Part shown: positions 1 through 8,210 of the stretch, piece by piece
How positions within the stretch are numbered: position 1 is the first letter of the stretch
How the letters are laid out: each line of letters opens with the position of its first letter
Source: Roseibium polysiphoniae
GTDB taxonomy: Bacteria; Pseudomonadota; Alphaproteobacteria; Rhizobiales; Stappiaceae
Length of the DNA stretch: 64,000 nt
Reading direction: 5' to 3'
Assembly: GCF_014842925.1 (NCBI RefSeq)
Contig: NZ_JACYXJ010000002.1
Coordinates: 62,001-126,000 of the forward strand
Translations under genes and position numbers: made by a program
The notes under the pieces: model-generated
Told to the model about the DNA's origin: nothing
What the model saw: the letters and a program-made list of their open reading frames with translations, nothing else
Database searches by the model: none

Positions 1-2
1 GG

Positions 3-503
3 CGCAAGCCGGATCTTGCAGCTGATTATCCGCCAAGCGTTTACGCCCTGGAATATCAATCCGTTATGGAAGCGAATGCATCCATAAGGTTCACTTTGAA
101 CGCCACCGATCTGGACGGGGTGTTTGATGTTTCGGCGGCTTCGGCCGCGACCGCTTCCTATGAGACGGGCGTCTATCATTGGGTTGCGGTGATGACGCGG
201 ATTTCGGACGGAGCCAAGCGGACCGTCAATCAAGGTCGCTTTGAAGTTCTTGCCGATCTGGCGACAGCGACCGGCGATCAGAGAAGCCACCACGAACGCA
301 TGCTTGCGCAGCTTGAAGCCTTGCTGGAAGGGCGCGCGAAGTCGGACGTGGATTCCTATGAAATCGCAGGCCGGAAAATTGCGAAGCTTTCCCCGGAACA
401 GTTGATGGATTGGGCCGCAAAATATCGTCGCCTTGTTCGTAAAGAGCGCGAGCAACGCGCGGGAAACAGCGGCCGCAAGGTTCACAAGGTGAGGTTCCTA
501 TAA
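3..503 (+). CDS. Phage head-region protein of unknown function (5' end outside window)
   Basis: The reading frame is already open at base 3, so the true start lies upstream; 166 residues are visible. The visible N-terminal part looks like a small beta-sandwich. The C-terminal part (HERMLAQLEALLEGRA, then YEIAGRKIAKLSPEQL and a basic tail) is typical of small phage proteins found just before lambda-type portal genes. Its stop overlaps the portal ATG by one base, so the two are probably co-translated. The function is unknown; a connector or morphogenesis accessory role is inferred from position only. Confidence 0.75.
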   Translation, partial: RKPDLAADYPPSVYALEYQSVMEANASIRFTLNATDLDGVFDVSAASAATASYETGVYHWVAVMTRISDGAKRTVNQGRFEVLADLATATGDQRSHHERMLAQLEALLEGRAKSDVDSYEIAGRKIAKLSPEQLMDWAAKYRRLVRKEREQRAGNSGRKVHKVRFL

Positions 504-2041
504 TGGGCATTCTTTCGCGCTGGTTCTCCAAGGGGGGAACTTCGGAACCGGCACGCGCTTCGGCTGCGCGCAAAGTGAACCGCTTGGCCGTGCGCCGGTT
601 CAAGGCCGGGCGGCCGGATCGCATCTCCAGCTTTCCAAGCTCCCTGAACGGACACGGGATTCAGGAGGATGTGCGCCATGCCTTGCGCGGGCTGGTGTCT
701 CACAGCCGCCATGTCAGCCAAAACAACGACTACCTGAAAGCCTTTTACGGGCATGTGCGCCGAAACGTGATCGGTCGCAAGGGCGTGCAGATCAAGCCGC
801 AATCCCGGTTCAATTCCGGTGATCTGGATACGGGCGCAAACACGTTGATCAAGGCCGCGTGGGAAGACTGGGGCAAGCGCGGAAACTGTACGGTTTGCGG
901 CAAGTTCACCTGGAAGGACGTGCAGCGGATCGCAATCAGTTCATGCCCGCGCGATGGCAATTTTCTCTTGCGGCTTTATCAGGGACCTGACTTCGGCAAA
1001 TACGGTTTTCAAGTCCAAATTCTCGATTTCCTGTCGCTGGATATCGATTTGATCATGGACCTTGGCGGCGGGCGGTACGTCTTTTGCGGGATTGAGTTCA
1101 ACGCCCTGGATCGGCCGATTGCCTATCACCTGTTCAAGAGCCATCCCGGCCGGGCGGGTTTTCGCGGCGAACGGGTCCGCATCCCTGCCCATGAAATTGT
1201 CCACCTCTACAATCCTTACGATCTTTCAACATCCGTTGTCGGTGTGCCGTGGACCCATACGGCTTTGCGCCGCCTTGGCCTGATCGGAGAGTTTGAAGAG
1301 GCCGCTGCAGCGAATGCCCGTTGGGGCGCGTCCAAGATGGGCTTTTTTACGAAGAAGACCGACCTTGACGACGAAGGGCCGGTGGCAAGCGGTCAAGCGG
1401 CGGAAGACGATGCCGAGGCGCCGGAGCCTGAGATTGACGAGATTGAAGCGGGCCTTCTGGAAACATTGCCGGAAGGTTGGGACTTCAAGGCGTTTGATCC
1501 GGCCTATCCGACCGGAGAAATGGCACCTTTCATCAAGACCATGTTGCGCGGCGGCGCGGCCGGTCTTGGTGTGGCCTATACGTCCCTTGCCAATGATCTC
1601 GAGGGCTACAGCTATTCCGGATTGCGCGCGGGGCTTGGCGAAGAGCGGGACGAATGGACGATCTTGCAGGACTGGTTCGCCGAACATTTTTGCGCGCCGG
1701 TTGCGGGGCGGTGGCTTGATATGGCTTTGCTTACCGGTTCGCTTGATCTGCCCTTTGCCAAGAGAGACAAGTTTTCGGCCATCGCCTGGACGGCGCGCGG
1801 ATGGCGAAGCGTCAACCCGAAAGACGACGCAACCGCCAATTCATTGGACATGCAAAACCTTCTGAAATCGCCGCAAGAGATTTGCGCCGAACGGGGGCGG
1901 TCGCTGGAAGAAGTCTTCGATGATTTCGCGGAAGCGGCCGAACTTGCACAGGGACGCGGGATTGACTTTTGGGCGGCGCTTCAAGGCGGGGCCGAGGTCA
2001 TGAAAGCGGCGGCGAAAACGCCGGACAGCAAAGAGGACTAA
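503..2041 (+). CDS. Phage portal protein (lambda gpB family)
   Basis: A 512-residue protein of the size expected for lambda-family portals, which form the ring at the capsid vertex through which DNA is packaged and ejected. The N-terminal part has the usual basic start and the central region resembles the family core, including the VVGVPWTH segment near residue 240. An acidic linker near residues 290-315 precedes the C-terminal clip/crown region. It sits directly before the protease-capsid gene, the normal head-module order. Terminase genes would be expected left of the window. Confidence 0.88.
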   Translation: MGILSRWFSKGGTSEPARASAARKVNRLAVRRFKAGRPDRISSFPSSLNGHGIQEDVRHALRGLVSHSRHVSQNNDYLKAFYGHVRRNVIGRKGVQIKPQSRFNSGDLDTGANTLIKAAWEDWGKRGNCTVCGKFTWKDVQRIAISSCPRDGNFLLRLYQGPDFGKYGFQVQILDFLSLDIDLIMDLGGGRYVFCGIEFNALDRPIAYHLFKSHPGRAGFRGERVRIPAHEIVHLYNPYDLSTSVVGVPWTHTALRRLGLIGEFEEAAAANARWGASKMGFFTKKTDLDDEGPVASGQAAEDDAEAPEPEIDEIEAGLLETLPEGWDFKAFDPAYPTGEMAPFIKTMLRGGAAGLGVAYTSLANDLEGYSYSGLRAGLGEERDEWTILQDWFAEHFCAPVAGRWLDMALLTGSLDLPFAKRDKFSAIAWTARGWRSVNPKDDATANSLDMQNLLKSPQEICAERGRSLEEVFDDFAEAAELAQGRGIDFWAALQGGAEVMKAAAKTPDSKED

Positions 2042-2046
2042 CCAAC

Positions 2047-3906
2047 ATGGCCAAGAATGAAATTCGGTTGCCGGGGCGCATGTTCCGGCAAGGCATCATT
2101 GTGCGCGCTCAAACGGGCGACAGTGAAGAGGTGCCGCAATCGGTTGCTCTGTCGTTTTCCAGCGAAGAACCGGTGGAGCGGTATTTTGGCTTTGAGGTTC
2201 TGGGCCACAATTCCGGCGAAGTGGACGCAAGCTTTATGGAAAGCGGGCGTGCCCCCCTGTTAGTCGATCACAGGGCGTCGGTTGAACACCAGATCGGCAT
2301 TGTTGAAAGCGTTTCCTTTTCGGGCGGCAAGGGCCGCGCGGAAGCCCGTTTTGGCAAAAGCGGGAAAGCGCAGGAAATCGCAAAACGGGTGGCAGACGGG
2401 GAAATCGTCAACGTGTCGGTTGGCTACCGCGTCAACGCCATCGAGCTGGCAAAGGACGGCAAGGACGATTTGCCGACCTACCGCGTAACGGATTGGACGC
2501 CTTTTGAAATCTCGCTTGTGTCCGTGCCCGCCGATCCTTCGGTTGGTCTTGGTCGTGCGCGGCCGGAAGAGGGCGGCGAAATCACCTTGCAACTCAGCAG
2601 AAAGGAACGGCCCATGGCTGCCGAAACAGAAACCCGTTCGGAGGATCCGAACACCCATGAGGATACACAGCGGACCGTTGATCAGGTGCGCGCGGAAGAG
2701 CAAACGCGCATTCGCGAAATTGAGGCGGTTGGTGCGCGCTTCAATTGCCGGGACAAGGCACAAGCTGCGATCAAGAACGGCGAAAGCGCCGATCAATTCC
2801 GGGGCGCGGTTCTCATGTCCCTTGGTGAACAGGGGCAAGAGCGGATTTCTGCCGCCGCTGACATTGGGCTTTCGCCCAAGGAACGCAAGGCGTTTTCCTT
2901 TGTCCGCGCGCTCCACGCTCTTGCCAATCCAAACGATCAGGGTGCGCAGGAAGCCGCCGCCTTTGAACGGGAATGCAGTGCGGTGGCGGCGAAAAAACGC
3001 GGCAAGGAACAGGGTGGCATTCTGGTTCCTGCAGATGTCATGCGCACAGGGATGGGCGGTCAGACGCGTTCGCTCAACACTGGCGTTGCGGCGGAAGGCG
3101 GCGCGCTTGTCGGCACCGATCTTCTGGCCGGGTCTTTCATCGACCTTTTGCGGGCTCGGGCGGTTGTCCTGAAAATGGGTGCCCGCATGCTGAACGATCT
3201 GCAAGGCAATATCGCAATCCCGCGCCTCACGGGCGGGGCGACGGCCTATTGGGTTGGAGAAGACGGCGACGTTCCCGAAAGTCAGCAGGCCGTCGATCAG
3301 GTGACCATGACGCCTCACACTCTGGGTGGTCACACCAAGTACAGCCGCAAGCTGCTGCTGCAATCGTCCCTGGACGTTGAAGCCATGGTGCGGGATGACC
3401 TGGCCAAGGTACTTGGCCTGGAAATCAGCCGGGCGGCGCTTCACGGCTCCGGGGCGGGGAACCAGCCACAGGGGATTTCCAGTCTGACCGGCGTCAATTC
3501 CACAACCTTTGCAGCGGCGTTGCCGACCTGGGGCGAAGTGGTTGCCATGGAAACCGCGGTTGCTACGGATGAAGCGGACATTGGCGCACTTGGCTACATC
3601 ATCAATCCGGCCATGCGCGGCGGTTTCAAGACCACGGAAAAGGCAGTGGGAACGGCGCGTTTCATCTGGGAGGATGGCGGCACCGTCAACGGTTATCATA
3701 CCGGGGTCACGACGCAGATTCTGACCGATAACGCCTTCTTCGGCAATTGGGAAGATCTTCTGATTGGTGCTTGGTCAGGTGTTGATCTGACGGTTGATCC
3801 TTACACCAATGCGCAGTCGGGGAACGTCCGTGTCATTGCCTTGCAGGACGTGGACATTGCAGGCCGTCATCCGGGGTCTTTCTGCCACTCCTACTACACC
3901 GCGTAA
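2047..3906 (+). CDS. Fused prohead serine protease and HK97-type major capsid protein
   Basis: The start is ATG 2047, six bases after the portal stop; it gives 619 residues beginning MAKNEIRLPGR. Residues about 30-180 match the HK97 prohead protease (S78) fold, with probable catalytic His75 (LLVDHRAS) and Ser124 (VNVSVGYRV). Residues about 190-330 are charged and helical, like a scaffold (delta) domain. Residues about 335-619 match the HK97 major capsid fold (GGALVGTDLL, GSGAGNQPQGI, HSYYTA end). Maturation probably releases the coat subunit by self-cleavage. There is no separate capsid gene nearby. An in-frame ATG at 2614 (MAAETE) might allow internal initiation of scaffold-capsid alone. Confidence 0.92.
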   Translation: MAKNEIRLPGRMFRQGIIVRAQTGDSEEVPQSVALSFSSEEPVERYFGFEVLGHNSGEVDASFMESGRAPLLVDHRASVEHQIGIVESVSFSGGKGRAEARFGKSGKAQEIAKRVADGEIVNVSVGYRVNAIELAKDGKDDLPTYRVTDWTPFEISLVSVPADPSVGLGRARPEEGGEITLQLSRKERPMAAETETRSEDPNTHEDTQRTVDQVRAEEQTRIREIEAVGARFNCRDKAQAAIKNGESADQFRGAVLMSLGEQGQERISAAADIGLSPKERKAFSFVRALHALANPNDQGAQEAAAFERECSAVAAKKRGKEQGGILVPADVMRTGMGGQTRSLNTGVAAEGGALVGTDLLAGSFIDLLRARAVVLKMGARMLNDLQGNIAIPRLTGGATAYWVGEDGDVPESQQAVDQVTMTPHTLGGHTKYSRKLLLQSSLDVEAMVRDDLAKVLGLEISRAALHGSGAGNQPQGISSLTGVNSTTFAAALPTWGEVVAMETAVATDEADIGALGYIINPAMRGGFKTTEKAVGTARFIWEDGGTVNGYHTGVTTQILTDNAFFGNWEDLLIGAWSGVDLTVDPYTNAQSGNVRVIALQDVDIAGRHPGSFCHSYYTA

Positions 3907-3934
3907 CCCTGAGAACACCACAGACGATGAACCG

Positions 3935-3955
3935 GCCGCGTTAGCGGCTTTTTTT
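3935..3955 (+). terminator. Intrinsic terminator after capsid gene
   Basis: A GCCGC / GCGGC stem with a GTTA loop is followed by seven T's. It lies 28 bases past the capsid stop and resembles the hairpins at 18622 and 19468 in the same prophage. Confidence 0.75.
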
Positions 3956-4006
3956 ATGCCTGAGTGCAGGCCGGGCAACCGGCCTGCCTGATTGGAGACT
4001 TCGAAA

Positions 4007-4237
4007 ATGTCTGACACCAAACAAATCAAGATCCTGAAAGACACCGTTTGTGGTGCGAAACCGGTCAAGGCGGGCGACATCGTAACGGCCGGAAAGGCCG
4101 ATGCCCGGCTGTTGATCAATTTGAAGAAGGCCGAAGAGGTGAAAGCCAAAGACGCTGAACAAACCGGCACGGGCGGGAAGCCGGGCGACGACGACGAAAA
4201 GGGCGGCGAGGCCGGGACAAAAGGCGTCGGCAAGTAA
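4007..4237 (+). CDS. Small phage protein of unknown function
   Basis: 76 residues from ATG 4007, with GGAG nine bases upstream; an upstream in-frame TTG (3992) is a weaker choice. The first half (KILKDTVCGAKPVKAGDIV) is a compact beta-rich segment like those of small head-proximal phage proteins. The last 25 residues are low-complexity Gly/Lys/Asp/Glu. It lies between two terminator-like hairpins, so it may have its own transcript level. The role is unknown; a head decoration or connector accessory is possible from position. Confidence 0.7.
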   Translation: MSDTKQIKILKDTVCGAKPVKAGDIVTAGKADARLLINLKKAEEVKAKDAEQTGTGGKPGDDDEKGGEAGTKGVGK

Positions 4238-4256
4238 CCATTTCGGGAAACTGGAA

Positions 4257-4288
4257 GGCGGGATCGTGGGGCGGTCCTGCCTTTTTTT
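4257..4288 (+). terminator. Probable intrinsic terminator
   Basis: GGCGGGA pairs with TCCTGCC (one G.T wobble) across an 11-base loop and is followed directly by seven T's. Confidence 0.6.
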
Positions 4289-4299
4289 GGGGGGGGTAA

Positions 4300-4416
4300 A
4301 TGAACAAGCCAGTGCCGAAGCCGCCCGCAACGCGGGGCGGTGATTCAAGGAAACAAACGCGCGTGATCGGCCTTCCGAAAGGTGCGGGGCAGATCGTCAC
4401 GCGGGAAGGGGGCTGA
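4300..4416 (+). CDS. Very small phage protein (38 aa), unknown
   Basis: ATG 4300 to TGA 4416 encodes 38 basic, Pro/Gly-rich residues (MNKPVPKPPATRGGD...). A long G run just upstream could serve as the ribosome site, and the stop ends one base before the next ATG (4418), a tight operonic arrangement. No family is recognised. It could instead be leader sequence translated only to couple the next gene. Confidence 0.45.
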   Translation: MNKPVPKPPATRGGDSRKQTRVIGLPKGAGQIVTREGG

Positions 4417-4417
4417 A

Positions 4418-4738
4418 ATGGCCTTGGATTTGGAAGCCGATTTGGCGGCGTTTTTCAGCACGGACGACTTTGCGATGGTTGCCGCCTATGCCCTGGAAGG
4501 GGGCGGGGCGGGAACCCTTGTCGGCATTTTCGACAGGCCGGATTCTATTACGGAATTGGGAGAGGCCGGATTTGTCGCGTCGGCGCCGACGTTCACCGTG
4601 CAAACATCGACAATTCCGGCCGGTCTTGCTGAAGACGACACGCTGACAATTGAGGGCGTTGCCTATCGGGTCACCCATGAACCGGAAGCAGATGGAACCG
4701 GTGTTTCCGTCATCACCCTGGAAGGGGTCTTGCCGTGA
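4418..4738 (+). CDS. Phage head-tail joining protein
   Basis: 106 residues from ATG 4418, reached directly from the preceding small frame. The sequence (LEADLAAFFSTDDF, later FDRPDSITELG, then TLTIEGVAYRVTHEPEADG) matches the small head-tail attachment/stopper proteins of the lambda gpFII type. Its position between capsid and tail terminator fits. The stop overlaps the next GTG start by four bases (GTGA), which suggests translational coupling. Confidence 0.7.
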   Translation: MALDLEADLAAFFSTDDFAMVAAYALEGGGAGTLVGIFDRPDSITELGEAGFVASAPTFTVQTSTIPAGLAEDDTLTIEGVAYRVTHEPEADGTGVSVITLEGVLP

Positions 4739-5181
4739 CACACGTTCGCCAACAAGTGCGGGACGCCGTGATTTCCAGTCTTGCGGACCTGCCGACCACG
4801 GGCGGCAATTGCCATTCAATGCGGACCTATCCGCGCGGTGAAAAGGCCGACCCGGCGTTGCTTGTCTACATTCTTCAAGAGCGGTCCGAAACATTCGGCA
4901 TTGGTGGGCCGGGGCGTGATCTTGAACGCCAGATTGCCGTCACCATTGAGGCACAGGCGCGGGGGGCTGGCTTTGATGACACGCTGGACCAAATCGCCGC
5001 CGAAGTCGAAACGGTCATGTTTGCAAATCGCAAACTTGGCGGGCTGGCGATCGACACCACCTTGGTTGAAACGCGGCTGGAGTTGGCGACAGATCGAGAC
5101 GACCGGCGTTCAGGGGTCTTGATCCTCACTTATCAAGTTTCGGTCGATGGGCCGGAAGGAAACCCGGAAGTGGTCAGTTAG
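4735..5181 (+). CDS. Phage tail terminator/completion protein (gpU-like)
   Basis: 148 residues with a GTG start inside the preceding stop. It begins with an amphipathic helix (VRQQVRDAVISSLADL) and has the alternating strands (VYILQERSETF, RQIAVTIEAQA, LILTYQVSV) expected of tail-terminator proteins that cap the tube and dock the head. The place just before the tube gene supports this. The family match is from pattern only. Confidence 0.7.
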   Translation: MTHVRQQVRDAVISSLADLPTTGGNCHSMRTYPRGEKADPALLVYILQERSETFGIGGPGRDLERQIAVTIEAQARGAGFDDTLDQIAAEVETVMFANRKLGGLAIDTTLVETRLELATDRDDRRSGVLILTYQVSVDGPEGNPEVVS

Positions 5182-5195
5182 GAAAGGAACAGAAA

Positions 5196-5588
5196 ATGCC
5201 TGTGGTTCACGGGAATGAAGGGGCCGTTGCTATCGGCGCGGATACGGTCGCCAAGGTGCAAGACTTCACTTTGACCATTGAAGCGCCGGTGTCGGACGCA
5301 ACGGGCATGGGCGATCAGTGGGAAGACCACGAGCTTGGCGCGGCCAAGCGTTGGACTGGTTCAATCAACGCCAAGCGGGTCAAGGATGATGACGGCCAAA
5401 ACGCGCTTGTTGCCGGAGCGCAGGTGACCTTGCATCTCTACGGCGAAGGCGATGTGTCGGGCGAAAAATACTATTCCGGCATTGCCACGGTCACCAGCGT
5501 TGGCCGGTCGCAAAACCGTTCGGACACGGTGGATGTGAGTTTTGACTTCACCGGCAAGGGTGAACTGACGCAGCCGACCGTGGCCTAA
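5196..5588 (+). CDS. Phage tail tube protein
   Basis: 130 residues, ATG after a GGAAAGGAA ribosome site. The fold pattern (GNEGAVAIGADTVAKVQDFTL, KRWTGSINAKR, then YYSGIATVTSVGRSQNRSD and VSFDFTGKGEL) is that of small tail tube proteins that hexamerise around the tape measure. It is followed by a strong terminator, consistent with a highly expressed structural gene. Confidence 0.85.
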   Translation: MPVVHGNEGAVAIGADTVAKVQDFTLTIEAPVSDATGMGDQWEDHELGAAKRWTGSINAKRVKDDDGQNALVAGAQVTLHLYGEGDVSGEKYYSGIATVTSVGRSQNRSDTVDVSFDFTGKGELTQPTVA

Positions 5589-5619
5589 GCCAGACCACCT
5601 AAAAACGACTTTGCAAAAA

Positions 5620-5643
5620 GGGCAGCAATTCGCTGCCCTTTTG
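5620..5643 (+). terminator. Intrinsic terminator after tail tube gene
   Basis: GGGCAGC and GCTGCCC form a perfect 7-bp stem around AATTC, followed by TTTT and preceded by a run of A's, so it could act in both directions. Confidence 0.85.
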
Positions 5644-5672
5644 CGTTTCTCAAGAGCCAAAAGGAACGGGGC

Positions 5673-6011
5673 ATGAAAGCGATTGATGTTGTGGTTGGCC
5701 ACTACAAGCGAAACCGGGGAAGCGTGGTTGATGTGCCGGAATGGAGCGAAACAAAAGAGCCCTTCAAAGTCTATTTCGATCCGATGACGCCGAAGGAACG
5801 CAAGCGGATCAACGCCGAAAATGACGGGTTTTTCAACGCGGAAGCTCATGTTGATACGCTGATCATGAAAGCCCTGGACGAAAGCGGCGAACCGCTGTTC
5901 ACGGCCGAGGACCGGCACCGGCTGTTGACCGAGGCGGATGGCGCAATCATCGGGCGCATTGCCCTGACCATCGCCATGCCGACCGATCGGCGGACCTTGG
6001 CAAAAAACTGA
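5673..6011 (+). CDS. Tail assembly chaperone, short form (gpG-like)
   Basis: 112 residues (MKAIDVVVGHYKRN...), between the tail tube and tape-measure genes where dsDNA phages encode the tail assembly chaperone. The last sense codons before TGA are GCA AAA AAC, containing the slippery heptamer A AAA AAC (6002-6008). A -1 shift there reads through into the overlapping 3' frame and gives a longer G-T form. The short form would coat the tape-measure protein during tail assembly. Confidence 0.82.
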   Translation: MKAIDVVVGHYKRNRGSVVDVPEWSETKEPFKVYFDPMTPKERKRINAENDGFFNAEAHVDTLIMKALDESGEPLFTAEDRHRLLTEADGAIIGRIALTIAMPTDRRTLAKN

Positions 6012-6151
6012 GATCCGATCCGGGGCGGCAATTCCTCTTTCAGCTTGCGGATCGGCTCAACAAGCGGATTTCGGAAGTGGAGGACTGGCCGGAATCCGAA
6101 GTTCATGAATGGCACTGCTACCTTCAAATCGTTTCGGAGCAAGGCAAATGA
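6008..6151 (+). CDS. Tail chaperone frameshift extension (gpT-like)
   Basis: After the heptamer A AAA AAC (6002-6008) the -1 frame is open for 47 residues (LRSDPGRQFLFQLADRL..., VEDWPESEVHEWHCYLQ) to TGA 6149-6151. The LADRL...EVEDWP...EWHCY pattern resembles gpT-type tails of such chaperones. It has no start codon or ribosome site of its own. Six bases after the heptamer a perfect 8-bp stem (6015-6022 with 6048-6055) could pause the ribosome. The stop overlaps the tape-measure ATG (ATGA), the classic arrangement. Confidence 0.8.
   Translation: MRSDPGRQFLFQLADRLNKRISEVEDWPESEVHEWHCYLQIVSEQGK
6015..6055 (+). promoter_or_regulatory. Frameshift-stimulating stem-loop
   Basis: CCGATCCG (6015-6022) and CGGATCGG (6048-6055) are perfectly complementary with a 25-base loop. 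The stem begins six bases after slippery site A AAA AAC (6002-6008), the usual distance for programmed -1 frameshifting. Confidence 0.7.
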
Positions 6152-7941
6152 CGGTTCCAGCTCTTGTCTGGGCCGTGCGGGCGAAGGATGAAAGCCCGCA
6201 TGTGTTCAAGAAACAGCGGCGCGAGATGGCGCAAACCGGCCAAGCGGCCAAGCAACTGAACACAGAATTGAAGAGCGCGGGCCGTGCCTTCGGATCTTTC
6301 AAGGCGTTCGGCGCGGGGCTTGGCGTCGGTGTCCTGTCGGCTGAATTGATCCAGCTTCCCAGCATTGTCAGGGGCGTTGTCAGTGAGGCGTCCACCCTGG
6401 CAAAGACTGCTGATTTGATTGGGGTCACAACATCGGAATTGCAGCAAATGCAATTCGGGTTCGAGTTGGCCGGTGTTGAAGCCTCCAAGACCGAAGAGTC
6501 ATTGAAGCAATTCGGCAAGCGGCTGTCCGAAGCTGAAAGCAAGGGCGGCATGCTGGCAGATATTCTTGCGGCTAACGGCGTTGCGCTTCGTGACAATCAG
6601 GGCCGCATGCGCTCGGTCATGGCGCTTTTGCGAGACTACGCCGGATTGATCCAGCGCGCGGCGAGCGAACAGGAAAAAATGTCTCTTGCCAATGAAGCCT
6701 TTGGGCGTTCCGGCACAGCAATGGTGCTTGCGCTGCGCGACGGCGAAAGGGGCGTTCAAAAGCTTATGGGCACGGTTCGCGAGGCGGGCGGTGTTCTCGA
6801 TGAAGAGCTGCTGCGCCGGGCCGAAGAGATCGACGACGAGTGGGCGATTTTCTGGCGCAATTTCGAGCTTCGCGGCAAATCGGCAATTCTGTCAGTCGCA
6901 GCCGGGTTCGACGCCCTCATGGCTGACAGCGATCAAGTCTTGTCGCTGAAGGACGTGCAAGGGGATCTGGTGGCACGGCGGAAAACACTGGTTCGCGAAA
7001 TCGGGTTCTCGGAGACCTTGAACGAAACCGGCCGGGCGGCTGAACTGAAAAGCCAGCTGAACGCCCTGGACGCGCGCATTGTCGCTGTTCAGCAAGAACG
7101 CAAGCTGAAAGCGTCCGGTCTGACCTACGGGCCAAGCGGGCGCGGTGGTCCGCGCGGATCGAAGGTCACGGAACCAGCAACCGTCATTCCACCGGTGACA
7201 ACCGGAAATGGCGGCGGGATCTCTTCAAGCCAGCGTGCGAGCGATTTTGAGCAGGTGCTTGACCAGCTTCGCCGTGAAAGCGAGCTGATCGGCTTGAACG
7301 CTCTTGAGCAACGCAAACTGACCTTATTGCGCCGCGCGGGCGTCGATGCGGCCAGTGAGCAGGGGCAGGCAATCGCTGCCCTGGTCGATCAAATGGACCG
7401 GGAAAGCCAAGCCCAACGGCAACTCAATGAAGTGACGTCCATGCTTGGCGGTATCGCCGATTCCGAGATTGGCCGTCTGTTGGACATGTTGGGTCTTGCC
7501 GACACTGCAGCCGGTCGGCTTGTCGCGACATTGTCCGAAGCCGCGTTGAAGGCGGTTTTGTTGGGGCAGGGGCCGCTTGCCGGTGCCTTGGGGACAAGCG
7601 GCGGCGGCTTTCTGCAAACCATCATCGGCGGGGCTTCTTCGGGTTTTGGGGGCGGTTTTGGCGGCGGTTCATCCATCGCCGGGGCCTTTGCTGGCATGTA
7701 CGCGGGCGGCGGAACGCTTGGGGCGGGGCAATGGGGCATTGCCGGGGAAGGCGGGTTGCCCGAACCGGTGGTTGGTCCTGCAAGGATTATTTCCAACAAG
7801 GATGCCTTCGGCGGCGGCGGCACGGTCAACAACGTGCGGGTCACCATTCAGGCACAGGACGTTGAGAGTTTCCGGCGATCTGAAACGCAGATTGCCGGAC
7901 GGATTTTGGACGCAGTGAAACGTGGCGAAAGGGGAAGATGA
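6148..7941 (+). CDS. Tail tape measure protein
   Basis: 597 residues from ATG 6148, which overlaps the frameshift-extension stop. It is largely helical (KKQRREMAQTGQAAKQLNTELKS; TEESLKQFGKRLSEAESKGG), with a hydrophobic stretch near residues 40-65 and a Gly/Ser-rich stretch near residues 485-540. These are features of tape-measure proteins that set tail length and line the tube. It is short for the family and implies a short siphovirus tail. The stop overlaps the next ATG. Confidence 0.88.
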   Translation: MTVPALVWAVRAKDESPHVFKKQRREMAQTGQAAKQLNTELKSAGRAFGSFKAFGAGLGVGVLSAELIQLPSIVRGVVSEASTLAKTADLIGVTTSELQQMQFGFELAGVEASKTEESLKQFGKRLSEAESKGGMLADILAANGVALRDNQGRMRSVMALLRDYAGLIQRAASEQEKMSLANEAFGRSGTAMVLALRDGERGVQKLMGTVREAGGVLDEELLRRAEEIDDEWAIFWRNFELRGKSAILSVAAGFDALMADSDQVLSLKDVQGDLVARRKTLVREIGFSETLNETGRAAELKSQLNALDARIVAVQQERKLKASGLTYGPSGRGGPRGSKVTEPATVIPPVTTGNGGGISSSQRASDFEQVLDQLRRESELIGLNALEQRKLTLLRRAGVDAASEQGQAIAALVDQMDRESQAQRQLNEVTSMLGGIADSEIGRLLDMLGLADTAAGRLVATLSEAALKAVLLGQGPLAGALGTSGGGFLQTIIGGASSGFGGGFGGGSSIAGAFAGMYAGGGTLGAGQWGIAGEGGLPEPVVGPARIISNKDAFGGGGTVNNVRVTIQAQDVESFRRSETQIAGRILDAVKRGERGR

Positions 7942-8210
7942 TGCAAGAGCGAACGGAAATTGACCTACGGATTGAACAGGCACAGTTGATGGACAGCTTT
8001 TTTGAGCTTGCCGAAGCCGTGTTGGACGAACAGGAAGGCGACCTTGAAGGGCTGACCGAACTCAGGATGAAGGTTGAATGTCGGGCCGTTTCTGCCTTCT
8101 CAACCCAGGAATTCGGTGAACTGGTGCTGATCGTCAACGGCCATTTGGTTGACCTGTTCCTTGCCTGGAACAAAGCCCCTGTCCCGGATCGTGACGCAAA
8201 TGCCGGGTGA
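7938..8210 (+). CDS. Small tail-region protein, unknown
   Basis: 90 residues starting ATGATG, with the first ATG overlapping the tape-measure stop. It is acidic and helical (QAQLMDSFFELAEAVLDEQEGDLEGL). The last 11 bases overlap the next gene's start. No family is recognised; the position suggests a tail-tip assembly factor. Confidence 0.65.
   Translation: MMQERTEIDLRIEQAQLMDSFFELAEAVLDEQEGDLEGLTELRMKVECRAVSAFSTQEFGELVLIVNGHLVDLFLAWNKAPVPDRDANAG

Noticed and set aside
2260..3699. Antisense frame opposite the capsid gene
   Set aside because: Shadow frame; His/Arg-rich sequence and no start signal.
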